DNA of 64,000 nt. Origin: Karalla daura (taxonomy: Eukaryota > Chordata > Actinopteri > Chaetodontiformes > Leiognathidae). The notes below the pieces were generated by a model. It searched no databases. It had not been told where the DNA came from and saw nothing but the letters and a program-made list of their open reading frames with translations. Every line of letters starts with the position of its first letter. The stretch's first letter is position 1. The translations under genes and the position numbers were made by a program. Shown here piece after piece: positions 32,746-44,800 of the stretch. Location of the stretch: positions 22,892,059 to 22,956,058 of the forward strand of contig CM055193.1 of NCBI GenBank assembly GCA_029224185.1, in the 5' to 3' direction.

Positions 32746-33182
32746 TAAATTTGTGTACAACGGTTAGATTGTAACGAAGATGGAATGCACCTGAGAAGAA
32801 ACAGACAAGATAGTCAGAATGATTAGAAAAAGACAAGGACAAAGGATATGACCAAATTAGGCTAGACCATGCCCTGGAACATGCAGACAGCACGCATGAA
32901 GATATCCAATAGTAAAGGGAGACCCCGGGATCCACCAATTCGAAGCAAGTATGCAAAATAGCAGAACAGAATATGAACAGGGAACTTTCAAACTGAAGAC
33001 AGACAAACTCTAGCTCAGCCAGCGAGTTGTATGCTTCTGTTTGTCTCCATTCGCGAATGATCATAGAAATAAGGGATTGATAGAAATAAAGGTTTGATTT
33101 TTCAATAGCTCTGGTGTACTAATTTGTCATCTCTCACGGATCACGGAACCGAAGAAAAGTAATTGTTGTTTTGGGACCTAAC

Positions 33183-33290
33183 AGTGTGTGTATGTGTTTG
33201 TTTGTCTGTATGTTGAGGTACATAAAAACAGTTACCACATTTGGTATAAAACAACAAAACTATTAACCGGTGTGTCTATGTTTGTGTGTG
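33183..33290. repeat. Dispersed repeat copy 2 (partner at 32111-32220)
   Basis: Same block order as copy 1 with scattered substitutions, followed by a longer TG tract. Confidence 0.85.
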
Positions 33291-33439
33291 TGTGTGTGTC
33301 TGTGTCTGTGTGCGTGTCTGCCTGTATGCGTGTGTTTGCCAGTGTCCATCCACAAAGTCCCACACTGACCTCTGCTGGTGTAAAATGTGTAAAACAATGT
33401 TTTGTATTTCCTTGAGGAGTCATGCAGAAAAATAATATA

Positions 33440-35935
33440 ACAATGTCTGTATTGAAGCAGGACGCTGCTCCGACGAAAAATAAGCAAGACTATGCTCCAA
33501 CAAAAGCAGTGAAACTATACTCCAACGATATCTGGGGTGAATATGAAATGAAATAATTGTCTGTGCGCGCCTGTCTCTGTGTGCGTTTTTGTGTCTGTCT
33601 CTGTCTGTGTGAAATGAGTGTGACACCACTCTGATGAAATGAGCGGGATGCCGCTCCAAGGAAACCAGCGAGATGCTGCTCCGGCGAAATGAGCGGGATA
33701 CCGCTACAATGACATGAGCGAAAGCATGCTCCAGCGATAGAAGTGAAACTATGCTCCAGCAATATCTGGGATGGTGAGTATGAAATTAAATGTGTATCTG
33801 TGTGTGCCTGCTTCTGCATGTATTTTTGTGTCTGTATATGTTTGTCTGTGTGAAATGAGCGGGACACCACTCCGACAAAATGATCGAGACTATGCTCCAA
33901 CGACATGAGCAACAGTATACTCCGACATGAGTGAGACATCGCTCCAACTATATGAGCGAGACAGACCGCTCCAATGAAATGAGTTAGAGCATGCTCCAGT
34001 GACATGAGCGAAACTATGCTCCAACGATATCTGGGGTGAGTATGAAATGAAATGTGTATCTGTGTGTGCCTGTTTCTGCATGTATTTTTGTATCTGTATC
34101 TGTTTGTCTGTCTTTGTGAAACGAGCGGGACGCCGCTCCAACGACATGAGCGAGACAGACCGCTCCGACAAAATTAGCGAGACTATGCTCCAACGAAATG
34201 AGCATGACACCGCTTCAACGACATGAGCGAGACAGACCACAACAATGAAATGAGCAAGACTATGCTCTACTGAAACCAGCAACAGTATGCTTCAACAACA
34301 TCAGCGAGATACCGCTGCCACGATATGAGACGAAACTATGCTCCAATGATATCTGGGGTGAGTATGAAATAAAATGTGCGTCTGTGTGTGTGTGTCTGTT
34401 TCCGTGTCAGCATCTTTCAGTCGGTGTGAAATGAACGGGGCGTCGCTCCAACGACGACAGCGGGACGTCGCTTCAGAGATGAGAGAGGGACGTTGCACCA
34501 GCGACGACGAGAGCGGGACGACGATCCAGCGTCGAGGAGATGGAGACGCAGCTTCAACGAGGAGATGGAGACGCTGCTTCAACGAGGAGATGGAGACGCT
34601 GCTTCAACGAGAAGATGGAGACGCTGCTTCAACGAGGAGATGGAGACGCTGCTTCAACGAGGAGATGGAGACGCTGCTTCAACGAGAAGATGGAGATGCT
34701 GCTTCAACGAGGAGATGGAGACGCTGCTTCAACGACAAGGCAATGCCGCTCCCCAACGAGGAGAGCTGCGGCAGATTGCCTTCGACTTTTCAACTCTTTA
34801 TATGTTGATACACTTATGGGCTATCAGAGATAGCGATAGATAGTTCCTTGTTCGTGTTTTTTGTTGTCAAATTTGCGATGAATAAAAGTCTTGTGCTTTG
34901 GGTCTTTTTTATTATTCCTTTTTCATGATACAAGAAAGAAAACAAAAAAACCCCAAGTCCATCAGTTTCGTAATCTGTGTATGCTTCATTTTATTTATTT
35001 ATTTTAATGTGTGGTCAAGTGTACAACAAATGAAAAACGAAGTGCGTGCTACTTGTAATATACTCTCCAAAGTCAAGAGAGGGACGTCTACGCTACACCA
35101 ACGACAAGAGCTGCGGCCGATTGCCTTCATGTTATCACCTCTCTACATGTTGATACACTTCTGGGCTATGAGAGATTGAGATAGAGAGTTCCTTGTTAGT
35201 GTTGAAGTTTTTGTTGTCAAGTCATCTGGGGTGAGTATGGAATGAAATGTGTGTCTCCGTATGCCTGTTTCTGCGTCTATTTTTTTCTTTTTCCCTTTTT
35301 CTGCCTATATGTCTGTGTGAAACGAGCGGGAGGCCGCTCCGACGAAATCACCGACAGAGCGAAACTATGCTGCAACGATACCTGGGGCGAGTATGACATG
35401 AAATGTGTGTCTGTGTGAGCGTGTCTTTGTGTGTGTGTTTTTGTGTCTGCATCTTTCAGTCAGTGCGAAATGAACGGGACGTCGCGGCGACGAGAGCGGG
35501 ACGACGGTCCAGCGACGAGGAGATCGAGACGCCGCCTCAACGAGGAGATGGAGACGCTGCTTCAACAACGAGGTCGACTGGAACGGCGTGGCGACGCACC
35601 CATAAGAGGAGAGCTGTGGCAGACTGCCTGCGAGTTGTGAGAAGTGATATACTTCTGGGCTATCAGACAGCTGAAGAGTTCCTTGTTAGTGTTGAAGTTT
35701 TTTGTAGTCAAGTCTGCGATGAATAAAAGTCTTTTGCATTGAATGTTTTCATTTATTTTTTCCATTTTTTTTCCAAAACAAAAAAAGTTCATCATTTTTT
35801 TAATCTGTGTATTCTTTATTTTTTTATTTTAAATTTTTCTTGGTCAAGTGTACAACAAATGAAAAACAAAGTGCATGCTACTTGTAATATACTCTTCAAA
35901 GTCAAGAGAGGGACATCGCTCCCCAACGATGACCG
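33440..35935. repeat. Modular repeat mosaic with splice-like and poly(A)-like blocks
   Basis: Arrays of 20-25 bp units (core GAGCGGGACGCCGCTCCAACGA and TATGCTCCAACGA) are separated by six copies of a block CTGGGGTGAGTATGAAATG plus a TG-rich stretch (about 33529, 33763, 34029, 34348, 35226, 35381). A second block (CTGGGCTAT.AGA, GTTCCTTGTT.GTGTT, often GATGAATAAAAGTC) occurs near 34810, 35150 and 35645. A third (GTGTACAACAAATGAAAAAC to GTCAAGAGAGGGAC) occurs near 35018 and 35847. Frames on both strands are repeat-derived; no protein domain recognised. Confidence 0.85.
34536..34735. repeat. 25-bp minisatellite, about eight copies
   Basis: Unit GAGATGGAGACGCTGCTTCA plus ACGAG, period 25 bp, with a GAAGATGG variant every third to fourth unit. 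Because 25 is not a multiple of three, it shows up in all three frames. Confidence 0.93.
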
Positions 35936-36087
35936 AATTAGCGCGGACCCAGTGAGACAAGAGTTGGTTGGCAATCCAACGACGAGAGCATGGACTTGCT
36001 GGGATGAGAGTGTGGAAGTAAGATAGCACCAAATAGGAAAAAAAGGGGGGGGGAAAGAAATACCAACATTTTCTGTCACTGCTATAA

Positions 36088-36512
36088 CCGGGTCGGGATC
36101 CCGTGCGAGGACGACAGGTGGTCGCAATGAAGCACTTCCAGCGAGGGATAGGATTCAGCTGGGCAGCAACTTCCGGCATCGGGATTGGTTATTCCGGTGA
36201 GCGTGGGCCACCTAGGAGTCGGTTAACACCCCAATACGTTGGGTTGGGCTCGCTCATTTGGGGTTGGGATCTTGGGCGAGGATGACAGGTAAGGGGTGGT
36301 TTTTAACCCTCGAATTTCCAGTGAGGGTAAGGATCTTGGCTTGGGGTCTTTCGGCATCGGGATTGCTTATTCCAGTGAGCGTGGGCCACCTAGTACCCCA
36401 AATGGTGAGGTTGGGCTCGCTCGCTCGGGGTCGGGATCTCGGCCAAAATGACAGGTCCGGGGTGGTCGTTTTTTTCACTTTCGGCGAGCTTTAATATCTC
36501 AGCTCCGGGATC
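36088..36512 (+). repeat. Diverged left-edge units of the 177-bp satellite
   Basis: Two to three units recognisable by GGGTCGGGATC, GACAGGT, GGCATCGGGATTG and CCAGTGAGCGTGGGCCACCT but with many substitutions and length changes against the array consensus. Divergence falls from left to right. Confidence 0.88.
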
Positions 36513-37025
36513 AAATCCGGCCTCGGGATTGCTTTTTCCAGTGAGCGTGGGCCACCCCCGGAGGCTCGCTCGGGGTCGGGATCTCGGCCAAAACGACAGG
36601 TCCGGGGTGGTCGTTTTTTTCACTTTCGGCGAGCTTTAATATCTCAGCTCCAGGATCAAATCCGGCCTCGGGATTGCTTTTTCCAGTGAGCGTGGGCCAC
36701 CCCGGAGGCGGCTCACACCCCAAATGGTGGGTTTGGGCTCGCTCGCTCGGGGTCGGGATCTCGGCCAAAACGACAGGTCCGGGGTGGTCGTTTTTTTCAC
36801 TTTCGGCGAGCTTTAATATCTCAGCTCCAGGATCAAATCTGGCCTCGGGATTGCTTTTTCCAGTGAGCGTGGGCCACCCCGGAGGCAGCTCACACCCTAA
36901 TTCGTGGGTTTGGGCTCGCTCGCTCGGGGTCGGGATCTCGGCCAAAACGACAGGTCCGGGGTGGTCGTTTTTTTCACTTTCGGCGAGCTTTAATATCTCA
37001 GCTCCAGGATCAAATCCGGCCTCGG

Positions 37026-38780
37026 GATTGCTTTTTCCAGTGAGCGTGGGCCACCCCGGAGGCGGCTCACACCCCAAATGGTGGGTTGGGGCTCGCTCGC
37101 TCGGGGTCGGGATCTCGGCCAAAACGACAGGTCCGGGGTGGTCGTTTTTTTCACTTTCGGCGAGCTTTAATATCTCAGCTCCAGGATCAAATCCGGCCTC
37201 GGGATTGCATTTTCCAGTGAGCGTGGGCCACCCCGGAGGCGGCTCACACCCCAAATGGTGGGTTTGGGCTCGCTCGCTCGGGGTCGGGATCTCGGCCAAA
37301 ACGACAGGTCCGGGGTGGTCGTTTTTTTCACTTTCGGCGAGCTTTAATATCTCAGCTCCAGGATCAAATCTGGCCTCGGGATTGCTTTTTCCAGTGAGCG
37401 TGGGCCACCCCGGAGGCGGCTCACACCCTAATTCGTGGGTTTGGGCTCGCTCGCTCGGGGTCGGGATCTCGGCCAAGACGACTGGTCCGGGGTGGTCGTT
37501 TTTTTCCCTTTCGGCGAGCTTTAATATCTCAGCTCCAGGATCAAATCCGGCCTCGGGATTGCTTTTTCCAGTGAGCGTGGGCCACCCCGGAGGCGGCTCA
37601 CACCCCAAATGGTGGGTTTGGGCTCGCTCGCTCGGGGTCGGGATCTCGGCCAAAACGACAGGTCCGGGGTGGTCGTTTTTTTCACTTTCGGCGAGCTTTA
37701 ATATCTCAGCTCCAGGATCAAATCCGGCCTCGGGATTGCTTTTTCCAGTGAGCGTGGGCCACCCCGTAGGCGGCTCACACCCCAAATGGTGGGTTTGGGC
37801 TCGCTCGCTCGGGGTCGGGATCTCGGCCAAGACGACTGGTCCGGGGTGGTCGTTTTTTTCACTTTCGGCGAGCTTTAATATCTCAGCTCCAGGATCAAAT
37901 CCGGCCTCGGGATTGCTTTTTCCAGTGAGCGTGGGCCACCCCGGAGGCGGCTCACACCCCAAATGGTGGGTTGGGGCTCGCTCGCTCGGGGTCGGGATCT
38001 CGGCCAAAACGACAGGTCCGGGGTGGTCGTTTTTTTCACTTTCGGCGAGCTTTAATATCTCAGCTCCAGGATCAAATCCGGCCTCGGGATTGCATTTTCC
38101 AGTGAGCGTGGGCCACCCCGGAGGCGGCTCACACCCCAAATGGTGGGTTTGGGCTCGCTCGCTCGGGGTCGGGATCTCGGCCAAAACGACAGGTCCGGGG
38201 TGGTCGTTTTTTTCACTTTCGGCGAGCTTTAATATCTCAGCTCCAGGATCAAATCTGGCCTCGGGATTGCTTTTTCCAGTGAGCGTGGGCCACCCCGGAG
38301 GCGGCTCACACCCTAATTCGTGGGTTTGGGCTCGCTCGCTCGGGGTCGGGATCTCGGCCAAGACGACTGGTCCGGGGTGGTCGTTTTTTTCCCTTTCGGC
38401 GAGCTTTAATATCTCAGCTCCAGGATCAAATCCGGCCTCGGGATTGCTTTTTCCAGTGAGCGTGGGCCACCCCGGAGGCGGCTCACACCCCAAATGGTGG
38501 GTTTGGGCTCGCTCGCTCGGGGTCGGGATCTCGGCCAAAACGACAGGTCCGGGGTGGTCGTTTTTTTCACTTTCGGCGAGCTTTAATATCTCAGCTCCAG
38601 GATCAAATCCGGCCTCGGGATTGCTTTTTCCAGTGAGCGTGGGCCACCCCGTAGGCGGCTCACACCCCAAATGGTGGGTTTGGGCTCGCTCGCTCGGGGT
38701 CGGGATCTCGGCCAAGACGACTGGTCCGGGGTGGTCGTTTTTTTCCCTTTCGGCGAGCTTTAAAATCTCAGCTCCAGGAT
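37026..38780 (+). repeat. 885-bp (five-monomer) higher-order repeat in the satellite
   Basis: Private variants recur five monomers apart: GGGATTGCATTTTCC at about 37201 and 38086 (885 bp), with matching CCAAGACGACTGG and AAATCTGGCC variants. This part lacks the 1-bp-deletion seams seen further right. Confidence 0.8.
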
Positions 38781-38855
38781 CATTTGATCCTGGAGCTGAG
38801 ATTTTAAAGCTCGCCGAAAGTGAAAAAGTGAAAAAAACGACCACCCCGGACCTGT
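38747..38855 (-). repeat. Inverted satellite fragment forming a palindrome
   Basis: Arms 38747-38782 and 38785-38820 are perfect 36-bp reverse complements with a 2-bp TT spacer. The reversed satellite sequence goes on to about 38855, with an extra AAGTGAAAA, and the array then resumes in the plus orientation. Confidence 0.93.
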
Positions 38856-41800
38856 CGTTTTTTTCACTTTCGGCGAGCTTTAATATCTCAGCTCCAGGAT
38901 CAAATCCGGCCTCGGGATTGCTTTTTCCAGTGAGCGTGGGCCACCCCGGAGGCGGCTCACACCCTAATTCGTGGGTTTGGGCTCGCTCGCTCGGGGTCGG
39001 GATCTCGGCCAAGACGACTGGTCCGGGGTGGTCGTTTTTTTCCCTTTCGGCGAGCTTTAATATCTCAGCTCCAGGATCAAATCCGGCCTCGGGATTGCTT
39101 TTTCCAGTGAGCGTGGGCCACCCCGGAGGCGGCTCACACCCCAAATGGTGGGTTTGGGCTCGCTCGCTCGGGGTCGGGATCTCGGCCAAAACGACAGGTC
39201 CGGGGTGGTCGTTTTTTTCACTTTCGGCGAGCTTTAATATCTCAGCTCCAGGATCAAATCCGGCCTCGGATTGCTTTTTCCAGTGAGCGTGGGCCACCCC
39301 GGAGGCAGCTCACACCCTAATTCGTGGGTTTTGGCTCGCTCGCTCGGGGTCGGGATCTCGGCCAAAACGACAGGTCCGGGGTGGTCGTTTTTTTCACTTT
39401 CGGCGAGCTTTAATATCTCAGCTCCAGGATCAAATCCGGCCTCGGGATTGCTTTTTCCAGTGAGCGTGGGCCACCCCGGAGGCGGCTCACACCCCAAATG
39501 GTGGGTTTGGGCTCGCTCGCTCGGGGTCGGGATCTCGGCCAAAACGACAGGTCCGGGGTGGTCGTTTTTTTCACTTTCGGCGAGCTTTAATATCTCAGCT
39601 CCAGGATCAAATCCGGCCCCGGGATTGCTTTTTCCAGTGAGCGTGGGCCACCCCGGAGGCGGCTCACACCCCAAATGGTGGGTTTGGGCTCGCTCGCTCG
39701 GGGTCGGGATCTCGGCCAAAACGACAGGTCCGGGGTGGTCGTTTTTTTCACTTTCGGTGAGCTTTAATATCTCAGCTCCAGGATCAAATCCGGCCTCGGG
39801 ATTGCTTTTTCCAGTGAGCGTGGGCCACCCCGGAGGCGGCTCACACCCTAATTCGTGGGTTTGGGCTCGCTCGCTCGGGGTCGGGATCTCGGCCAAAACG
39901 ACAGGTCCGGGGTGGTCGTTTTTTTCACTTTCGGCGAGCTTTAATATCTCAGCTCCAGGATCAAATCCGGCCTCGGGATTGCTTTTTCCAGTGAGCGTGG
40001 GCCACCCCGGAGGCGGCTCACACCCCAAATGGTGGGTTTGTGCTCGCTCGCTCGGGGTCGGGATCTCGGCCAAAACGACAGGTCCGGGGTGGTTGTTTTT
40101 TTCACTTTCGGCGAGCTTTAATATCTCAGCTCCAGGATCAAATCCGGCCTCGGGATTGCTTTTTCCAGTGAGCGTGGGCCACCCCGGAGGCGGCTCACAC
40201 CCCAAATGGTGGGTTTGTGCTCGCTCGCTCGGGGTCGGGATCTCGGCCAAAACGACAGGTCCGGGGTGGTCGTTTTTTTCACTTTCGGCGAGCTTTAATA
40301 TCTCAGCTCCAGGATCAAATCCGGCCTCGGGATTGCTTTTTCCAGTGAGCGTGGGCCACCCCGGAGGCGGCTCACACCCCAAATGGTGGGTTTGGGCTCG
40401 CTCGCTCGGGGTCGGGATCTCGGCCAAAACGACAGGTCCGGGGTGGTTGTTTTTTTCACTTTCGGCGAGCTTTAATATCTCAGCTCCAGGATCAAATCCG
40501 GCCTCGGGATTGCTTTTTCCAGTGAGCGTGGGCCACCCCGGAGGCAGCTCACACCCTAATTCGTGGGTTTTGGCTCGCTCGCTCGGGGTCGGGATCTCGG
40601 CCAAAACGACAGGTCCGGGGTGGTCGTTTTTTTCACTTTCGGCGAGCTTTAATATCTCAGCTCCAGGATCAAATCCGGCCTCGGGATTGCTTTTTCCAGT
40701 GAGCGTGGGCCACCCCGGAGGCGGCTCACACCCCAAATGGTGGGTTTGGGCTCGCTCGCTCGGGGTCGGGATCTCGGCCAAAACGACAGGTCCGGGGTGG
40801 TCGTTTTTTTCACTTTCGGCGAGCTTTAATATCTCAGCTCCAGGATCAAATCCGGCCTCGGGATTGCTTTTTCCAGTGAGCGTGGGCCACCCCGGAGGCG
40901 GCTCACACCCCAAATGGTGGGTTTGGGCTCGCTCGCTCGGGGTCGGGATCTCGGCCAAAACGACAGGTCCGGGGTGGTCGTTTTTTTCACTTTCGGCGAG
41001 CTTTAATATCTCAGCTCCAGGATCAAATCCGGCCTCGGGATTGCTTTTTCCAGTGAGCGTGGGCCACCCCGGAGGCAGCTCACACCCTAATTCGTGGGTT
41101 TGGGCTCGCTCGCTCGGGGTCGGGATCTCGGCCAAAACGACAGGTCCGGGGTGGTCGTTTTTTTCACTTTCGGCGAGCTTTAATATCTCAGCTCCAGGAT
41201 CAAATCCGGCCTCGGGATTGCTTTTTCCAGTGAGCGTGGGCCACCCCGGAGGCGGCTCACACCCTAATTCGTGGGTTTGGGCTCGCTCGCTCGGGGTCGG
41301 GATCTCGGCCAAAACGACAGGTCCGGGGTGGTCGTTTTTTTCACTTTCGGCGAGCTTTAATATCTCAGCTCCAGGATCAAATCCGGCCTCGGATTGCTTT
41401 TTCCAGTGAGCGTGGGCCACCCCGGAGGCAGCTCACACCCTAATTCGTGGGTTTGGGCTCGCTCGCTCGGGGTCGGGATCTCGGCCAAAACGACAGGTCC
41501 GGGGTGGTCGTTTTTTTCACTTTCGGCGAGCTTTAATATCTCAGCTCCAGGATCAAATCCGGCCTCGGGATTGCTTTTTCCAGTGAGCGTGGGCCACCCC
41601 GGGGGCGGCTCACACCCCAAATGGTGGGTTTGGGCTCGCTCGCTCGGGGTCGGGATCTCGGCCAAAACGACAGGTCCGGGGTGGTTGTTTTTTTCACTTT
41701 CGGCGAGCTTTAATATCTCAGCTCCAGGATCAAATCCGGCCTCGGGATTGCTTTTTCCAGTGAGCGTGGGCCACCCCGGAGGCGGCTCACACCCTAATTC

Positions 41801-44800
41801 GTGGGTTTGGGCTCGCTCGCTCGGGGTCGAGATTCCGGCCAAAACGACAGGTCCGGGGTGGTCGTTTTTTTCACTTTCGGCGAGCTTTAATATCTCAGCT
41901 CCAGGATCAAATCCGGCCTCGGGATTGCTTTTTTCAGTGAGCGTGGGCCACCCCGGAGGCAGCTCACACCCTAATTCGTGGGTTTGGGCTCGCTCGCTCG
42001 GGGTCGGGATCTCGGCCAAAACGACAGGTCCGGGGTGGTCGTTTTTTTCACTTTCGGCGAGCTTTAATATCTCAGCTCCAGGATCAAATCCGGCCTCGGG
42101 ATTGCTTTTTCCAGTGAGCGTGGGCCACCCCGGAGGCGGCTCACACCCTAATTCGTGGGTTTGGGCTCGCTCGCTCGGGGTCGGGATCTCGGCCAAAACG
42201 ACAGGTCCGGGGTGGTCGTTTTTTTCACTTTCGGCGAGCTTTAATATCTCAGCTCCAGGATCAAATCCGGCCCCGGGATTGCTTTTTCCAGTGAGCGTGG
42301 GCCACCCCGGAGGCGGCTCACACCCCAAATGGTGGGTTTGGGCTCGCTCGCTCGGGGTCGGGATCTCGGCCAAAACGACAGGTCCGGGGTGGTCGTTTTT
42401 TTCACTTTCGGTGAGCTTTAATATCTCAGCTCCAGGATCAAATCCGGCCTCGGGATTGCTTTTTCCAGTGAGCGTGGGCCACCCCGGAGGCGGCTCACAC
42501 CCTAATTCGTGGGTTTGGGCTCGCTCGCTCGGGGTCGGGATCTCGGCCAAAACGACAGGTCCGGGGTGGTCGTTTTTTTCACTTTCGGCGAGCTTTAATA
42601 TCTCAGCTCCAGGATCAAATCCGGCCTCGGGATTGCTTTTTCCAGTGAGCGTGGGCCACCCCGGAGGCGGCTCACACCCCAAATGGTGGGTTTGTGCTCG
42701 CTCGCTCGGGGTCGGGATCTCGGCCAAAACGACAGGTCCGGGGTGGTTGTTTTTTTCACTTTCGGCGAGCTTTAATATCTCAGCTCCAGGATCAAATCCG
42801 GCCTCGGGATTGCTTTTTCCAGTGAGCGTGGGCCACCCCGGAGGCGGCTCACACCCCAAATGGTGGGTTTGTGCTCGCTCGCTCGGGGTCGGGATCTCGG
42901 CCAAAACGACAGGTCCGGGGTGGTCGTTTTTTTCACTTTCGGCGAGCTTTAATATCTCAGCTCCAGGATCAAATCCGGCCTCGGGATTGCTTTTTCCAGT
43001 GAGCGTGGGCCACCCCGGAGGCGGCTCACACCCCAAATGGTGGGTTTGGGCTCGCTCGCTCGGGGTCGGGATCTCGGCCAAAACGACAGGTCCGGGGTGG
43101 TTGTTTTTTTCACTTTCGGCGAGCTTTAATATCTCAGCTCCAGGATCAAATCCGGCCTCGGGATTGCTTTTTCCAGTGAGCGTGGGCCACCCCGGAGGCA
43201 GCTCACACCCTAATTCGTGGGTTTTGGCTCGCTCGCTCGGGGTCGGGATCTCGGCCAAAACGACAGGTCCGGGGTGGTCGTTTTTTTCACTTTCGGCGAG
43301 CTTTAATATCTCAGCTCCAGGATCAAATCCGGCCTCGGGATTGCTTTTTCCAGTGAGCGTGGGCCACCCCGGAGGCGGCTCACACCCCAAATGGTGGGTT
43401 TGGGCTCGCTCGCTCGGGGTCGGGATCTCGGCCAAAACGACAGGTCCGGGGTGGTCGTTTTTTTCACTTTCGGCGAGCTTTAATATCTCAGCTCCAGGAT
43501 CAAATCCGGCCTCGGGATTGCTTTTTCCAGTGAGCGTGGGCCACCCCGGAGGCGGCTCACACCCCAAATGGTGGGTTTGGGCTCGCTCGCTCGGGGTCGG
43601 GATCTCGGCCAAAACGACAGGTCCGGGGTGGTCGTTTTTTTCACTTTCGGCGAGCTTTAATATCTCAGCTCCAGGATCAAATCCGGCCTCGGGATTGCTT
43701 TTTCCAGTGAGCGTGGGCCACCCCGGAGGCAGCTCACACCCTAATTCGTGGGTTTGGGCTCGCTCGCTCGGGGTCGGGATCTCGGCCAAAACGACAGGTC
43801 CGGGGTGGTCGTTTTTTTCACTTTCGGCGAGCTTTAATATCTCAGCTCCAGGATCAAATCCGGCCTCGGGATTGCTTTTTCCAGTGAGCGTGGGCCACCC
43901 CGGAGGCGGCTCACACCCTAATTCGTGGGTTTGGGCTCGCTCGCTCGGGGTCGGGATCTCGGCCAAAACGACAGGTCCGGGGTGGTCGTTTTTTTCACTT
44001 TCGGCGAGCTTTAATATCTCAGCTCCAGGATCAAATCCGGCCTCGGATTGCTTTTTCCAGTGAGCGTGGGCCACCCCGGAGGCAGCTCACACCCTAATTC
44101 GTGGGTTTGGGCTCGCTCGCTCGGGGTCGGGATCTCGGCCAAAACGACAGGTCCGGGGTGGTCGTTTTTTTCACTTTCGGCGAGCTTTAATATCTCAGCT
44201 CCAGGATCAAATCCGGCCTCGGGATTGCTTTTTCCAGTGAGCGTGGGCCACCCCGGGGGCGGCTCACACCCCAAATGGTGGGTTTGGGCTCGCTCGCTCG
44301 GGGTCGGGATCTCGGCCAAAACGACAGGTCCGGGGTGGTTGTTTTTTTCACTTTCGGCGAGCTTTAATATCTCAGCTCCAGGATCAAATCCGGCCTCGGG
44401 ATTGCTTTTTCCAGTGAGCGTGGGCCACCCCGGAGGCGGCTCACACCCTAATTCGTGGGTTTGGGCTCGCTCGCTCGGGGTCGAGATTCCGGCCAAAACG
44501 ACAGGTCCGGGGTGGTCGTTTTTTTCACTTTCGGCGAGCTTTAATATCTCAGCTCCAGGATCAAATCCGGCCTCGGGATTGCTTTTTTCAGTGAGCGTGG
44601 GCCACCCCGGAGGCAGCTCACACCCTAATTCGTGGGTTTGGGCTCGCTCGCTCGGGGTCGGGATCTCGGCCAAAACGACAGGTCCGGGGTGGTCGTTTTT
44701 TTCACTTTCGGCGAGCTTTAATATCTCAGCTCCAGGATCAAATCCGGCCTCGGGATTGCTTTTTCCAGTGAGCGTGGGCCACCCCGGAGGCGGCTCACAC

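Noticed and set aside
33060..33183. LTR 3' end (AATAAAGG ... GGGACCTAACAG)
   Set aside because: Poly(A)-signal-like context but no second copy in the window and no element body next to it.
33420..34582. Minus-strand His/Ser-rich protein frames of 60-170 codons
   Set aside because: They are translations of 20-25 bp repeats, occur in overlapping frames, and show no domain.
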